Positions 17,734 to 26,737 of a stretch of DNA of 64,000 bases are shown here, one piece after another. Numbering within the stretch: position 1 is the first letter of the stretch; the number at the start of each line of letters is the position of its first letter. The stretch is from contig CAZGUI010000008.1 in assembly GCA_964528875.1 (NCBI GenBank), positions 14,708-78,707 of the forward strand, written 5' to 3'. Made by a program: the position numbers and the translations under genes. Source of the DNA: Bacteroides_E sp964528875. GTDB taxonomy: Bacteria; Bacteroidota; Bacteroidia; Bacteroidales; Bacteroidaceae. Under the pieces are notes generated by a model. The model was not told where the DNA came from. It made no database searches and saw only the letters and a program-made list of their open reading frames with translations.

Positions 17734-18492
17734 TTAGAATGTTAAAAGATCAAGAGCGATTTGTAAATTTGCATTATTCCCTTTTGGGTTCCACATTCCC
17801 ATCACTGAAATAGGAAGGGTGTATTTTCCAAATTCTATCTTCTTGCTTGCGATTAAGCTTATATTTACTATTCCGGCACTACTCGCATAAAAGTTTGCTG
17901 ATGTTCCCTCTTCTGCATTAAGAGCAAAAGCTCCTGCTAGTCCTACTTCTAAATCAATAAATTTATCTTTAAGGATTGGGTAACTGGCATATACATAAGT
18001 AGAATATAAGTTCTCTGTATTGGTTAGTCCTCTGTCCCTACCAAAGACTACTGTCGACCAACTTAGGCTGAGAGGAAATTTACCTTGAAATGTATATCCC
18101 ACAGAAACGTCCACGAAGTGTCCGGTTTCATGTGCTTTATAATTGAATACTTCACTATTATTATATGTAGCATCTTTTGAAAAGTTGTAAATATCCCAAA
18201 CAGATATTTGAAAACCTTTGTGTTGATAAGATGCATAATAGTCGAACTCTTTGTATTTACCACTAATTCCGGCACCACCCCAAATTCCGAGTTTGAAAGC
18301 TTGGTTTTTATCTGTGAAGTAAAGGTTTGAGGCTAAGGTTACCTCATTAGATACTTGTAATCCTCTCCAGAGATGCATGTTTTTAAGTTGAAGATTGAAG
18401 CCGATAGGTATATTCTTCTCTTGTTGTGCTGCAAGCGAAATTGAAAAAAGTAGTATAGTTAGGGTAAACAGTATGCGTGTTTTTGATTTCAT
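17734..18492 (-). CDS. Outer membrane beta-barrel protein in the glycerol operon
   Basis: The 252-residue protein has a signal peptide (about 1-22, ending LAAQ) and then alternating strands ending in an aromatic residue (ALDLLTF), as outer membrane barrels do. The early LKNMHLWRGLQVSNEVTLASNLYF resembles TorF-like putative porins. It lies 30 bases after glpF in the glpK-glpF direction, so it is probably co-transcribed and may be the outer membrane channel for glycerol or glycerol-phosphate. The barrel call is well supported; the substrate is inferred from position alone. Confidence 0.7.
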   Translation of the reverse strand: MKSKTRILFTLTILLFSISLAAQQEKNIPIGFNLQLKNMHLWRGLQVSNEVTLASNLYFTDKNQAFKLGIWGGAGISGKYKEFDYYASYQHKGFQISVWDIYNFSKDATYNNSEVFNYKAHETGHFVDVSVGYTFQGKFPLSLSWSTVVFGRDRGLTNTENLYSTYVYASYPILKDKFIDLEVGLAGAFALNAEEGTSANFYASSAGIVNISLIASKKIEFGKYTLPISVMGMWNPKGNNANLQIALDLLTF

Positions 18493-18522
18493 AATTGTAT
18501 TTACTTATTATTGAGGTTTTTA

Positions 18523-19218
18523 TTAAAGTCCTATAAGAGCGTAAATAAAACCAGCCAAAGATCCACCTAGTAGTGGTCCTACAAATGGTACCCATGCATA
18601 TTTCCAGTCACTGTCTCTTTTGCCTTTAATTGGAAGTAGAAAGTGTATAATGCGTGGTGCTAAATCACGTGCCGGATTCATTGCATATCCGGTTGTACCT
18701 CCTAATGACATACCTATGGCTATGATAACTATACCGACAGGTAGAGGACCTTCTATTCCAGACTGTCCTGCAAATAAGATACCCATAACTAAAACAAAAG
18801 TCGCTAGAAACTCACTGAATAGATTGGTTAATGAAGATCTGATTTCTGGGGCTGTAGCAAAGGAGAATAGTTTTAAGTTTGCATCCTCTTCAGCATCAAA
18901 ATGATTTTTGTAAAATAGATACATTAATACAGCTCCAAACATTCCTCCTAGCATTTGAGCAACTATATAACCAACGATGTTACCTTCAAATTTTCCTGCT
19001 AATGCAAGTCCTAATGTTACTGAGGGGTTTAGGTGGGCTCCTGAGGGGGCTGCTACATATGCACCAATAAAAACCGCGAAACCCCAGGCTATAGTAATTA
19101 CTACCCAGCCACTTCCATTTCCTTTAGTTTTTGTTAAAAGTACGTTTGCAACTACACCTAATCCTAATAATATCATAAGAGCTGTTCCAAAGAATTCGTA
19201 TAATAATGCGTGTTCCAT
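18523..19218 (-). CDS. glpF: Glycerol facilitator, aquaporin family
   Basis: This inner membrane channel (231 residues, six spans) admits glycerol. The second signature N181-P-A-R-D185 carries the Asp that marks the glycerol-type (GlpF) branch. The first signature reads N64-P-S instead of N-P-A, a mild departure from the rule. The gene lies 25 bases downstream of glpK, which traps glycerol as it enters. Confidence 0.94.
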   Translation of the reverse strand: MEHALLYEFFGTALMILLGLGVVANVLLTKTKGNGSGWVVITIAWGFAVFIGAYVAAPSGAHLNPSVTLGLALAGKFEGNIVGYIVAQMLGGMFGAVLMYLFYKNHFDAEEDANLKLFSFATAPEIRSSLTNLFSEFLATFVLVMGILFAGQSGIEGPLPVGIVIIAIGMSLGGTTGYAMNPARDLAPRIIHFLLPIKGKRDSDWKYAWVPFVGPLLGGSLAGFIYALIGL

Positions 19219-19243
19219 TTTTATAGTTTTTAGAGGTTATGTT

Positions 19244-20734
19244 TTATTTTATCCAATTGAGAGAGCGTTTTATTGCATCTGCCCATTTTTCTTTGTATTC
19301 ATTGATTTGCTCGCCACCATTAGGTACGAACTTTTTATCAATGTACCACTGCTTTTTGATTTCATCCAAATCTTTCCAAAATCCTACAGCTAATCCGGCA
19401 AGATAGGCCGCCCCTAAAGCTGTCGTTTCTGTGGTTTGTGGTCTAATAACCTCTTTTTGAAGTAAGTCGGCTTGGAATTGCATTAATAAGTTATTGTTTG
19501 AAGCACCACCATCAACTCGCAGTTGTTTTAGGGCTACTCCGGAATCAAGTGCCATAGCATTTACTACATCCATGGTTTGGAAGGCGATGCCTTCTAGTGC
19601 AGCACGGGCGATGTGTCCTACTTCAGTACCTCTAGAAATACCAACAATAGTACCACGAGCATATTGATCCCAGTGTGGAGCGCCTAATCCTGTTAATGCT
19701 GGAACGAAGTATACATCTCCGTTGTCAGGAACGGTTAGGGCTAGTTTTTCCACTTCAGAAGAGGATGTTATAGCTTTCAGTCCATCACGTAGCCACTGAA
19801 CAATAGCTCCTCCGACAAAAATACTACCTTCTAAAGCATAAGTTACTTTTCCATTAATTTTCCAACCAATGGTGGTTACTAAGTTGTTTTTCGAAAGTAT
19901 GGGTTTTTCTCCAGTATTCATTAAGATAAAACAGCCTGTTCCGTAAGTATTTTTTGTCATGCCCTCTTCGGTGCACATTTGTCCAAATAGTGCTGCTTGT
20001 TGGTCGCCTGCAATACCTGAGATGGGAACCTTGCTTGCGAAAATAGTGGTTTTAGTATGTCCATATACTTCACTTGATGCACATACTTTAGGCATTAAGC
20101 TTTCTGGAATGTTAAAGAGCTTAAGTAAATCTTTGTCCCATTCTAGTGTGTTGATGTTGTATAGCATGGTACGAGAAGCGTTAGAGACATCTGTTACGTG
20201 TTGTTCTCCACGTGTTAGTTGCCAAACAATCCATGAATCTACTGTTCCAAAGGCTAATTCACCTCTTTCAGCTCTCTCTCTAGCTCCTTCTACGTTGTCT
20301 AAAATCCAACGAATTTTGGTTGCGCTAAAATATGCGTCAATAATTAATCCTGTTTTTTCGCGAATATAAGAAAGTAGTCCTTCTTTTTTTAGTTGGTCAC
20401 AATATTCAGAGGTTCTCCTGTCTTGCCAAACAATTGCTGAATATACCGGTTCACCTGTTTTTCTGTCCCATACGATTGTGGTTTCGCGTTGATTTGTGAT
20501 GCCAATTCCTGCGATATTTTTCCCATTTAGGCCGATTTGAGTTATGGCTTCTGCTGCTACTGCAGCTTGTGAAGACCAAATTTCATTTGGGCAATGTTCA
20601 ACCCATCCACTTTTAGGAAAGTGTTGAGTGAATTCTTTTTGTGCTACTGAGCGAATCTTTCCTTCTTTGTCGAAAATGATTGCTCTGGAGCTTGTTGTTC
20701 CTGCGTCTAATGCTAAGATGAATTTTTCTTCCAT
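19244..20734 (-). CDS. glpK: Glycerol kinase
   Basis: This cytoplasmic FGGY-family enzyme (496 residues, normal length) makes glycerol-3-phosphate from glycerol and ATP. DAGTTSSRAIIFD (10-22), the active-site stretch WQDRRT, and GDQQAALFGQ are visible. It is the first gene of the run glpK-glpF-outer membrane protein and diverges from the glpR-like gene, sharing a 337-base control region with TCGAAA motifs. Confidence 0.97.
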   Translation of the reverse strand: MEEKFILALDAGTTSSRAIIFDKEGKIRSVAQKEFTQHFPKSGWVEHCPNEIWSSQAAVAAEAITQIGLNGKNIAGIGITNQRETTIVWDRKTGEPVYSAIVWQDRRTSEYCDQLKKEGLLSYIREKTGLIIDAYFSATKIRWILDNVEGARERAERGELAFGTVDSWIVWQLTRGEQHVTDVSNASRTMLYNINTLEWDKDLLKLFNIPESLMPKVCASSEVYGHTKTTIFASKVPISGIAGDQQAALFGQMCTEEGMTKNTYGTGCFILMNTGEKPILSKNNLVTTIGWKINGKVTYALEGSIFVGGAIVQWLRDGLKAITSSSEVEKLALTVPDNGDVYFVPALTGLGAPHWDQYARGTIVGISRGTEVGHIARAALEGIAFQTMDVVNAMALDSGVALKQLRVDGGASNNNLLMQFQADLLQKEVIRPQTTETTALGAAYLAGLAVGFWKDLDEIKKQWYIDKKFVPNGGEQINEYKEKWADAIKRSLNWIK

Positions 20735-21071
20735 AATACTAGTTTAAGGTAGGTTTAACCTATTATTTGTTGATGTTTTTCTACAGTGAGTTTTAATCAC
20801 TGTTGTTATTCTTTTTTAATTAAGATGTGTTTCTCTATTCGCAAATATATTGTTTTTTTTCTGTAAAAAAAACAATTCGAAACTTTTTTGTGTTTCGATT
20901 GGTGTTTATTTTGATTTTTCTCGATCTTCTTGTTTTGGGTTCTTAGTAAATCTCTTGTTATGTATTATGGTTTTCAGTATTTTATATCTATATTTTATTT
21001 AAGTGTTTCTGTGTTTCGAATAATTGTTTATCTTTGTTTGTATCATAACTAAAAATAAAAAGATTCTATAT
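20735..21071. promoter_or_regulatory. Divergent glpK / glpR control region
   Basis: For glpK (minus strand) the -7 element TATATTTG is at 20849-20842. For the regulator gene (plus strand) TATCTTTG is at 21029-21036, 19 bases after TTTC (21006-21009). An inverted pair TCGAAAC (20877-20883) and GTTTCGA (20892-20898) lies just upstream of the glpK core promoter, and GTTTCGAA (21012-21019) sits inside the regulator promoter spacer. These match the TCGAAA motif in the glpA promoter and suggest shared repression plus autoregulation. Confidence 0.62.
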
Positions 21072-21839
21072 ATGACTAGTATTGCAAAAAGGCATCAGAT
21101 TATTCTTGATAAGGTAAAAGAAGAAGGATATGTAAAAGTAAAAGAATTGAGTGATTTACTTGGAGTTTCGGAAGTTACTATTCGAAAGGATTTGCGAAAG
21201 TTGGAAAGTAAAAAGTTGCTTTATCGTAATCATGGTAGTGCGAGTAGCTTGAGCTCTATCATTTCAGATAAACATTTTGATATCAAAGAAAAGTTGTTTA
21301 CTGAAGAAAAGGCGTTAATAGCTAAAGCAGCCCGTAATCTTTTGAGTGTGGATGACAAAATAATTATTGCGTCAGGAACTACTCTTTTTGCTTTTGCTAA
21401 AGAAATTGGTGGTTATGATAATTCCCTGACAGCAATTACTTCTTCAGTTAAGGTTTCATTGGCCTTATGTTATAATCCGAATATTGAAGTTATTCAATTG
21501 GGAGGAATAATCAGAAAGAACTCTGTGTCTGTCATCGGACATTATGCAGAGAATATTTTAGACAGTTTAGTTTGTAATAAACTGTTTTTAGGAGTTGATG
21601 GTATCGATTTGGATTATGGTTTAACTACTAGTGATATGAACGAGGCTCGTATTAATCAGCAGATGATTGATGTTGCACAAAAAATAGTGGTTCTTACAGA
21701 CTCCTCTAAGTTCGGCAAAAGAGGTTTTTGTAAAATTTGTGATATTAATAAAATACATCATATTATAACTGACTCTAATGCTCCTTCACATATTGTTGAA
21801 ATGTTGCGTGAAAAAGAGATTGAAGTAACTCTTGTATAA
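21072..21839 (+). CDS. glpR: DeoR-family transcriptional repressor, probable glycerol regulator
   Basis: The protein (255 residues from the ATG at 21072) has an N-terminal DeoR helix-turn-helix (VKVKELSDLLGVSEVTIRKDLRKLE, about 18-42) and a C-terminal sugar-phosphate sensing domain (DKIIIASGTTLFAFAKEI; LFLGVDGIDLDYGLTTSD). I prefer 21072 to the earlier 21024 codon because family members start just before the helix-turn-helix and the promoter -7 box overlaps the earlier start. E. coli GlpR, from the same family, senses glycerol-3-phosphate; its divergent place beside glpK supports the same job here. Confidence 0.82.
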   Translation: MTSIAKRHQIILDKVKEEGYVKVKELSDLLGVSEVTIRKDLRKLESKKLLYRNHGSASSLSSIISDKHFDIKEKLFTEEKALIAKAARNLLSVDDKIIIASGTTLFAFAKEIGGYDNSLTAITSSVKVSLALCYNPNIEVIQLGGIIRKNSVSVIGHYAENILDSLVCNKLFLGVDGIDLDYGLTTSDMNEARINQQMIDVAQKIVVLTDSSKFGKRGFCKICDINKIHHIITDSNAPSHIVEMLREKEIEVTLV

Positions 21840-21863
21840 TGTAAAAATGATAATATAAAAAAG

Positions 21864-21891
21864 GAGGGTGGTCGTATTATGACACACCCTC
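21864..21891. terminator. Hairpin between glpR and mdh
   Basis: GAGGGTG (21864-21870) pairs with CACCCTC (21885-21891) across a 14-base loop between two convergent genes. T tracts are weak, so efficiency is uncertain. Confidence 0.5.
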
Positions 21892-21952
21892 TTAATAAAC
21901 TATATTTGTTCAATAAACTGTAACGTTTATATAGGACTAGTCAGAACTTATC

Positions 21953-22888
21953 TTAAATAAGTCCTTCTAAAGCACCATTTACTTTGCGAACTGCTGCCGC
22001 ACTTGCTTTAAATTTAGCTTTTTCATCCTCATTTAAAGGTAACTCTACTATTTTCTCAATGCCGTTGCGTCCTAAAATTACAGGAACGCCACAACAAATG
22101 TCTTCTTCTCCATATTCTCCTTCTAGGGCTACAGAACAAGGAATCATCTTTCTTTGGTTGTGAAGTATAGATTCAACAACAGCAGCGCCTGCAGCTCCTG
22201 GAGCATACCATGCTGATGTGCCTAATAAACCAGTTAAAGTAGCACCACCAACCATTGTTGATTTAGCAACTTCTTCTAATTTTTCAGCTGTTAAGAATTC
22301 AGATACTGGTAAGCCTTTATAAGTGGCAAAGCGAGTTAAAGGAATCATTGTAGTGTCTCCGTGTCCACCAATAACCATACCTTCTACCTCGTTAGCATTG
22401 CATCCTAAAGCTTGAGTTAAGAAGTATTTGAAGCGAGAGCTGTCTAAAGCACCACCCATACCAATGATACGGTTTTTAGGTAATCCTAAAGATTTAAGAG
22501 CTAAGTAAGTCATTGTATCCATAGGGTTGGAAATTACAACTAAGATAGCATTAGGTGATTCTTTCAGTGCTTTTGCAGCTACTTCTTTAACGATACCTGC
22601 ATTTACACCGATTAACTCTTCACGAGTCATTCCTGGTTTACGTGGAATACCTGAAGTGATAACAATTACATCTGAGTTTGCTGTTTCCTCATATTTGTTT
22701 GTACATCCTACAAGTGTTGAGTCAAAGCCTAGAAGCTGTGCAGTTTGCATCATATCCATTGCTTTTCCTTCAGAAACACCTTCTTTTACATCGAGCATAA
22801 CAATTTCATCTGCTACCTCGTTAAAAGCAAGAACGTTAGCGCATGTTGCACCTACGTTTCCTGCACCAATTACGGTTACTTTTGACAT
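21953..22888 (-). CDS. mdh: Malate dehydrogenase
   Basis: This cytoplasmic enzyme (311 residues) interconverts malate and oxaloacetate with NAD. The Rossmann motif VIGAGNVGATCAN (5-17), the substrate arginine region GIPRKPGMTREEL and the catalytic His in GGHGDTTMIPL identify the LDH-like malate dehydrogenase class found in Bacteroides. It stands alone; the minus-strand -7 element TAATTTTG at 23005-22998 is a likely promoter box. In this type of anaerobe it works in the reductive branch to fumarate and succinate. Confidence 0.96.
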   Translation of the reverse strand: MSKVTVIGAGNVGATCANVLAFNEVADEIVMLDVKEGVSEGKAMDMMQTAQLLGFDSTLVGCTNKYEETANSDVIVITSGIPRKPGMTREELIGVNAGIVKEVAAKALKESPNAILVVISNPMDTMTYLALKSLGLPKNRIIGMGGALDSSRFKYFLTQALGCNANEVEGMVIGGHGDTTMIPLTRFATYKGLPVSEFLTAEKLEEVAKSTMVGGATLTGLLGTSAWYAPGAAGAAVVESILHNQRKMIPCSVALEGEYGEEDICCGVPVILGRNGIEKIVELPLNEDEKAKFKASAAAVRKVNGALEGLI

Positions 22889-23121
22889 AATTTTGTTTTT
22901 TATATGGTTTATAACAACTTATCTTCCTTACAAAGGAAATTAAAAAAATGAAGAATAGGCTCTAAAGAGTATCTATTATTTCTTTCTTTGATTTACAAAA
23001 TTACAATTTAATCGGGATTAGAGAAATATTTCTTTAATAATTTTCTTCTACTATTTTATACATTTCATATTAAAAGCTTATTTTTGTCAATAATCTACAT
23101 TTATACAATGATTTTACATTT

Positions 23122-23997
23122 ATGGATAGAAATAAAAAAATAACCCTAATAGCAATCTTACTTTTAGTAATTGCTTTAATAGCTGTAACTATTCTTTTCA
23201 CTCGTGAAAAAATTGTCAGTCAGGAGTTAATTGAAAGTTTTGAATTAGAAAAGGAAGACCTTGAAAATGAATATACGCGATTTGCTCAACAATATGATGA
23301 GTTGAAATTAACGGTGACCAATGATTCTTTAGCTGTTCTTTTAGAAAAAGAACAAATTAAGACTCAGCGCTTACTTGAAGAATTACGCACTGTGAAGACT
23401 AGTAATGCTACTGAAATTAGACGATTGAAGAATGAGCTTTCTACGCTGCGTAAGGTTATGGTTACCTATATTAATCAGATAGACTCTTTGAACCGTCTAA
23501 CTAAAGAACAAAAAGTTATTATTGATGAAGTTACACAAAAGTATAATGTTGCTTCACAGCGTATCAGTACATTATCTAAAGAGAAAAAGAATTTAGATGA
23601 GAAGGTAACTCTTGCAGCACAACTAGATGCTACAAATATTTGGTTAGAGCCTAAAAATAGGAGAGGGCGTGAAGCAAAACGAGTAAAAGATATTACTCGT
23701 TTTGATATAGGTTTTACCTTAGTGAAAAATATCACAGCTGCTACGGGTGAAAAGACTGTTTATATTCGTATTGCTAAGCCCGATAATGATGTCTTGGTAA
23801 AAAATGAGTCTGACACTTTTGAATATGAGAACCGAAATATAAACTATTCTATCAAGAAATATCTGGAATATGATGGGGAAGAACAAAAGGTTGTAGTTTA
23901 TTGGGATGTTGAAGAGTTTTTGTATGCCGGCAAGTACCGAATTGATATTTTTGCAGATGGAGTAATGATTGGATCAAATAGTTTTGTATTGAATTGA
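23122..23997 (+). CDS. Coiled-coil membrane protein of unknown function
   Basis: I do not recognise a named family. The 291-residue protein has a short basic N-terminus, one membrane span (about 7-27), a long coiled coil (about 35-165, rich in E, K, L, Q heptads) and a beta-rich C-terminal domain (about 190-291). This suggests a bitopic protein with the coiled coil in the periplasm. A -7 box TATTTTTG lies at 23079-23086, and a terminator follows, so it is a single-gene unit. Confidence 0.8.
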   Translation: MDRNKKITLIAILLLVIALIAVTILFTREKIVSQELIESFELEKEDLENEYTRFAQQYDELKLTVTNDSLAVLLEKEQIKTQRLLEELRTVKTSNATEIRRLKNELSTLRKVMVTYINQIDSLNRLTKEQKVIIDEVTQKYNVASQRISTLSKEKKNLDEKVTLAAQLDATNIWLEPKNRRGREAKRVKDITRFDIGFTLVKNITAATGEKTVYIRIAKPDNDVLVKNESDTFEYENRNINYSIKKYLEYDGEEQKVVVYWDVEEFLYAGKYRIDIFADGVMIGSNSFVLN

Positions 23998-24030
23998 TTC
24001 ATTAAATATTTCTATTAAATAGAATACCTC

Positions 24031-24067
24031 AAGCACCTCTTTTATCTAAAATAGAGGTGCTTTTTTA
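24031..24067 (+). terminator. Rho-independent terminator
   Basis: AAGCACCTCT (24031-24040) pairs with AGAGGTGCTT (24053-24062), followed by a T run. It ends the coiled-coil protein gene. Confidence 0.88.
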
Positions 24068-24303
24068 TTTCTAAAATGTGGAGAATTCAAGTGGTTTATA
24101 TTCCTATTGTGTAACAGTCTTCTTTGATTTATCTGTTTTGTCTTAGGTGAGTTCTAAATGATATAATGAAACTTTTGAAGACTATTTATATCACTTTACA
24201 GTTGGTTGAACGGGTGTTTTATCTTATCTATTTCCACAAAATTTACCTCGTTTGTATTATCTTGTATATTAGACGATTATGCTTGTTGAGAAAAGAGGGT
24301 TTA

Positions 24304-24384
24304 TCGGTCCTAGACCGAAGACCCCTCGGTCTAGGAGAGAAGGTTGGTCGGTCTAGGACCGAATAAGGTTGGGGCTTAGACCCT
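24304..24384. repeat. Array A: four 15-bp palindromes at exact 22-bp period
   Basis: Units start at 24304, 24326, 24348 and 24370. Unit 1 is TCGGTCCTAGACCGA and unit 3 is its exact reverse complement; unit 2 keeps TCGGTCTAGGA, and unit 4 is degenerate (about 10 of 15 bases). Each unit has TCGGTC/GACCGA arms around CTA or TAG, with 7-base spacers between units. The array is flanked by AGAGGGT (24294) and ACCCTCT (24380). It lies in a 517-base gene-free space between a terminated gene and the convergent mscS. It is too short and regular for a CRISPR. Function unknown. Confidence 0.88.
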
Positions 24385-24462
24385 CTGGAAAATTACAATT
24401 GATTTGTTTTGTAGCTAGAGATTTTTTAGTCCTTTTTGCTTTAGTTTTCTTTCTAATTAAAA

Positions 24463-24493
24463 AAACCGATTAGAACTGAATGCTAATCGGTTT
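24463..24493 (-). terminator. Rho-independent terminator of mscS
   Basis: AAACCGATTAG (24463-24473) and CTAATCGGTTT (24483-24493) form an 11-bp stem with a 9-base loop. Read on the minus strand it is followed by a T run, just after the mscS stop. Confidence 0.85.
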
Positions 24494-24514
24494 ATACTAT
24501 AATTGTTATTATTG

Positions 24515-25387
24515 TTATTCCGCTTTGTGTACTGTAAGTTGAGGGAATGGAAACTCAATTCCTTTTTCATTAAAAGTTTTATATATCGCTTGGTTGATGC
24601 TAAAATAAACCGACCAATAGTCTGTTTTTTTGACCCAAGCACGTACTCTGATATTTACACTACTAGAATCTAGTGCATGCAGAACAATGGCACTTGCAGG
24701 ATTTTTAAATATACGATCTTCTGCATCCAGAATATCTTGAATTACCTTTTCCGCCATAACATAATCGGTGTCATAAGCAATTCCTATTATCCATTGTACT
24801 CTTCGGGTAGGCTTACGATTAACATTAGTAATCACTCCACTACTCAATGCTCCATTGGGTACATAAATCACCTTGTTATCTGAGGAGCGAATAATGGTGT
24901 GAAAGATTTGAATTTCCTCCACAGTACCGGAAATACCTTGACACTCTACAAAATCATCAATATTAAAAGGTTTGAAAATGAGAATGATAATTCCTCCGGC
25001 AAAATTTTGCAGGTTCCCGGAAAGAGCCATACCAATAGCGACTCCTGCAGATGCAATTAAGGCAGCAAAGGAGGTGGTTGGAACACCTAATACACTGATG
25101 ATGGATACAATTAAGAGTGTAATAAGAATAATGTTTACCATACTCTTAAGAAAAGTCTTAACTTCAGGTTCAAGTTTTCTACGATCTAAAAACTTACGAA
25201 CTATTTTATTAATGATCGAAATAAGAAAGCGTCCGATAGCAAATACAATAGTTGCTACTAAGAGCTTTTCTCCCATATTAATAGCAAACTCAATGAGCCT
25301 TCTTAATATTTGAGGCTGTTCCTCTACTATTTGTTCGGTTTGTGCTGCCGTATTTGCAATAAGTAATAGAAGGGTATATACATTCAT
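24515..25387 (-). CDS. mscS: Small-conductance mechanosensitive channel, MscS family
   Basis: The inner membrane protein (290 residues, near E. coli MscS at 286) opens under membrane tension to release solutes. Three hydrophobic spans are visible; the third is the Gly/Ala-rich pore helix FAALIASAGVAIGMALSGNLQNFAG, followed by the beta-domain GISGTVEEIQIFHTIIRSSDNKVIYVPNG. It is probably a single-gene unit. thrC ends 37 bases upstream on the same strand. Confidence 0.93.
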   Translation of the reverse strand: MNVYTLLLLIANTAAQTEQIVEEQPQILRRLIEFAINMGEKLLVATIVFAIGRFLISIINKIVRKFLDRRKLEPEVKTFLKSMVNIILITLLIVSIISVLGVPTTSFAALIASAGVAIGMALSGNLQNFAGGIIILIFKPFNIDDFVECQGISGTVEEIQIFHTIIRSSDNKVIYVPNGALSSGVITNVNRKPTRRVQWIIGIAYDTDYVMAEKVIQDILDAEDRIFKNPASAIVLHALDSSSVNIRVRAWVKKTDYWSVYFSINQAIYKTFNEKGIEFPFPQLTVHKAE

Positions 25388-25424
25388 GTGAATTGTTGTT
25401 TTATAGTTATATATAAAAGAGATC

Positions 25425-26735
25425 TTAATCTGCTAAATTTAGTAAGTAAGATTTGAAAGAATCAAAACTTTTATCCATTGATAAACTTTGTTTTTTTCCT
25501 TTCATAAAAGCTTGTAGCTTGTTGGGTATTTCTATCGGTTTTTTTATTATACTTTCCACAGTATCTAAAAATTTTGCAGGGTGTGCCGTTTCCAAAAAAA
25601 CACCTTGTTCTTCTTCTGTTAACAGGTCAACTAATGCTTGGTATCCACAAGCTCCATGTGGATCAAGAAGATAATTTTGGTTACTCCATACATTTTGTAT
25701 GGTTTGTTTTATCTGATCATCTAAATAAAAAGCTCCACTTATTTCGTTTGAAATCGCTTTGTGATTTTTATTATATAAATCTAAAACTCGGGTAAAATTA
25801 CTGGGGTCGCCCACATCCATTGCGTTAGCTATTGTAGCAGCTGATGGGCGAGGAGTATAATTGCCTGTTTGTAGGTATTGATAGAATACATCATTCTTAT
25901 TATTTGCTGCAATGAAACGTTTAATTGGTAATCCCATTCTTTTAGCAAATAGTCCTGCGGTTATATTTCCAAAATTACCACTAGGTACACAGATAACAAC
26001 AGAATCAGCCTTGCCTTCTTTCTTAAGCTGTGCATAAGCATAGAAATAGTAAAAAGATTGAGGTAAGAATCGTGCTACATTAATAGAGTTTGCAGAGGTT
26101 AGGAAGAGTTTTTCTTTTAAGTCGGCATCCATAAATGCACTTTTAACTAAAGCTTGACAATCATCAAAAGTGCCATCAATCTCTAATGCAGTAATATTTT
26201 GTCCAAGTGTAGTAAATTGTTTTTCTTGAATTTCACTTACTTTTCCTTTAGGGTAAAGCACATGTACTTTCACTCCTTTTACACCTAAGAAACCGTTGGC
26301 TACAGCACTTCCGGTGTCACCCGATGTAGCAACAAGTACGTGTATGTCTTCATTTGACTCTTCATTCTGTGTGAAATAACCCAATAAACGAGCCATAAAG
26401 CGTGCACCTACATCTTTAAAGGCTAGTGTTGGCCCATGAAATAACTCTAACGCACTTATATAAGGAGTTATTCTCACCAAAGGAGTGTCGAAATTTAAAG
26501 TCTCATAAACAATCTTTTTTAAATCTTCTGTTGGAATATCTTTACCAAAGAAAGCAGAAGCAACAGCAAAAGCTATTTCTTGAAAAGATAATTGGTCTAT
26601 GTTTTCAAAAAAACTAGTCGGAAGTGAAGGAATTTCCTCAGGCATAAATAATCCCTTATCATTAGCTAAACCTTGGATTACTGCTTGTTTTAACGAAACT
26701 TTAGGTGATTCGTTGTTTGTACTATAGTATTTCAT
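25425..26735 (-). CDS. thrC: Threonine synthase
   Basis: This PLP enzyme (436 residues) turns O-phosphohomoserine into threonine. HGPTLAFKDVGARFMARLLG holds the PLP lysine K107. The substrate-binding ATSGDTGSAVANGF and GNFGNITAG motifs are present. It is the last gene of the thrA-apgM-thrC operon, starting 2 bases after the apgM stop. Confidence 0.96.
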   Translation of the reverse strand: MKYYSTNNESPKVSLKQAVIQGLANDKGLFMPEEIPSLPTSFFENIDQLSFQEIAFAVASAFFGKDIPTEDLKKIVYETLNFDTPLVRITPYISALELFHGPTLAFKDVGARFMARLLGYFTQNEESNEDIHVLVATSGDTGSAVANGFLGVKGVKVHVLYPKGKVSEIQEKQFTTLGQNITALEIDGTFDDCQALVKSAFMDADLKEKLFLTSANSINVARFLPQSFYYFYAYAQLKKEGKADSVVICVPSGNFGNITAGLFAKRMGLPIKRFIAANNKNDVFYQYLQTGNYTPRPSAATIANAMDVGDPSNFTRVLDLYNKNHKAISNEISGAFYLDDQIKQTIQNVWSNQNYLLDPHGACGYQALVDLLTEEEQGVFLETAHPAKFLDTVESIIKKPIEIPNKLQAFMKGKKQSLSMDKSFDSFKSYLLNLAD

Positions 26736-26737
26736 CT

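Noticed and set aside
22527..22943. Plus-strand 138-codon frame antisense to mdh
   Set aside because: It mirrors the mdh codon pattern and has no start signal or homolog features I recognise.
24166..24366. Plus-strand frame of 66 codons running into array A
   Set aside because: It covers non-coding AT-rich sequence and the palindromes, with no ribosome site and no family resemblance.
24304..24384. CRISPR array
   Set aside because: Repeat 15 and spacer 7 bases are far too short, the repeats vary, and no cas gene is present.
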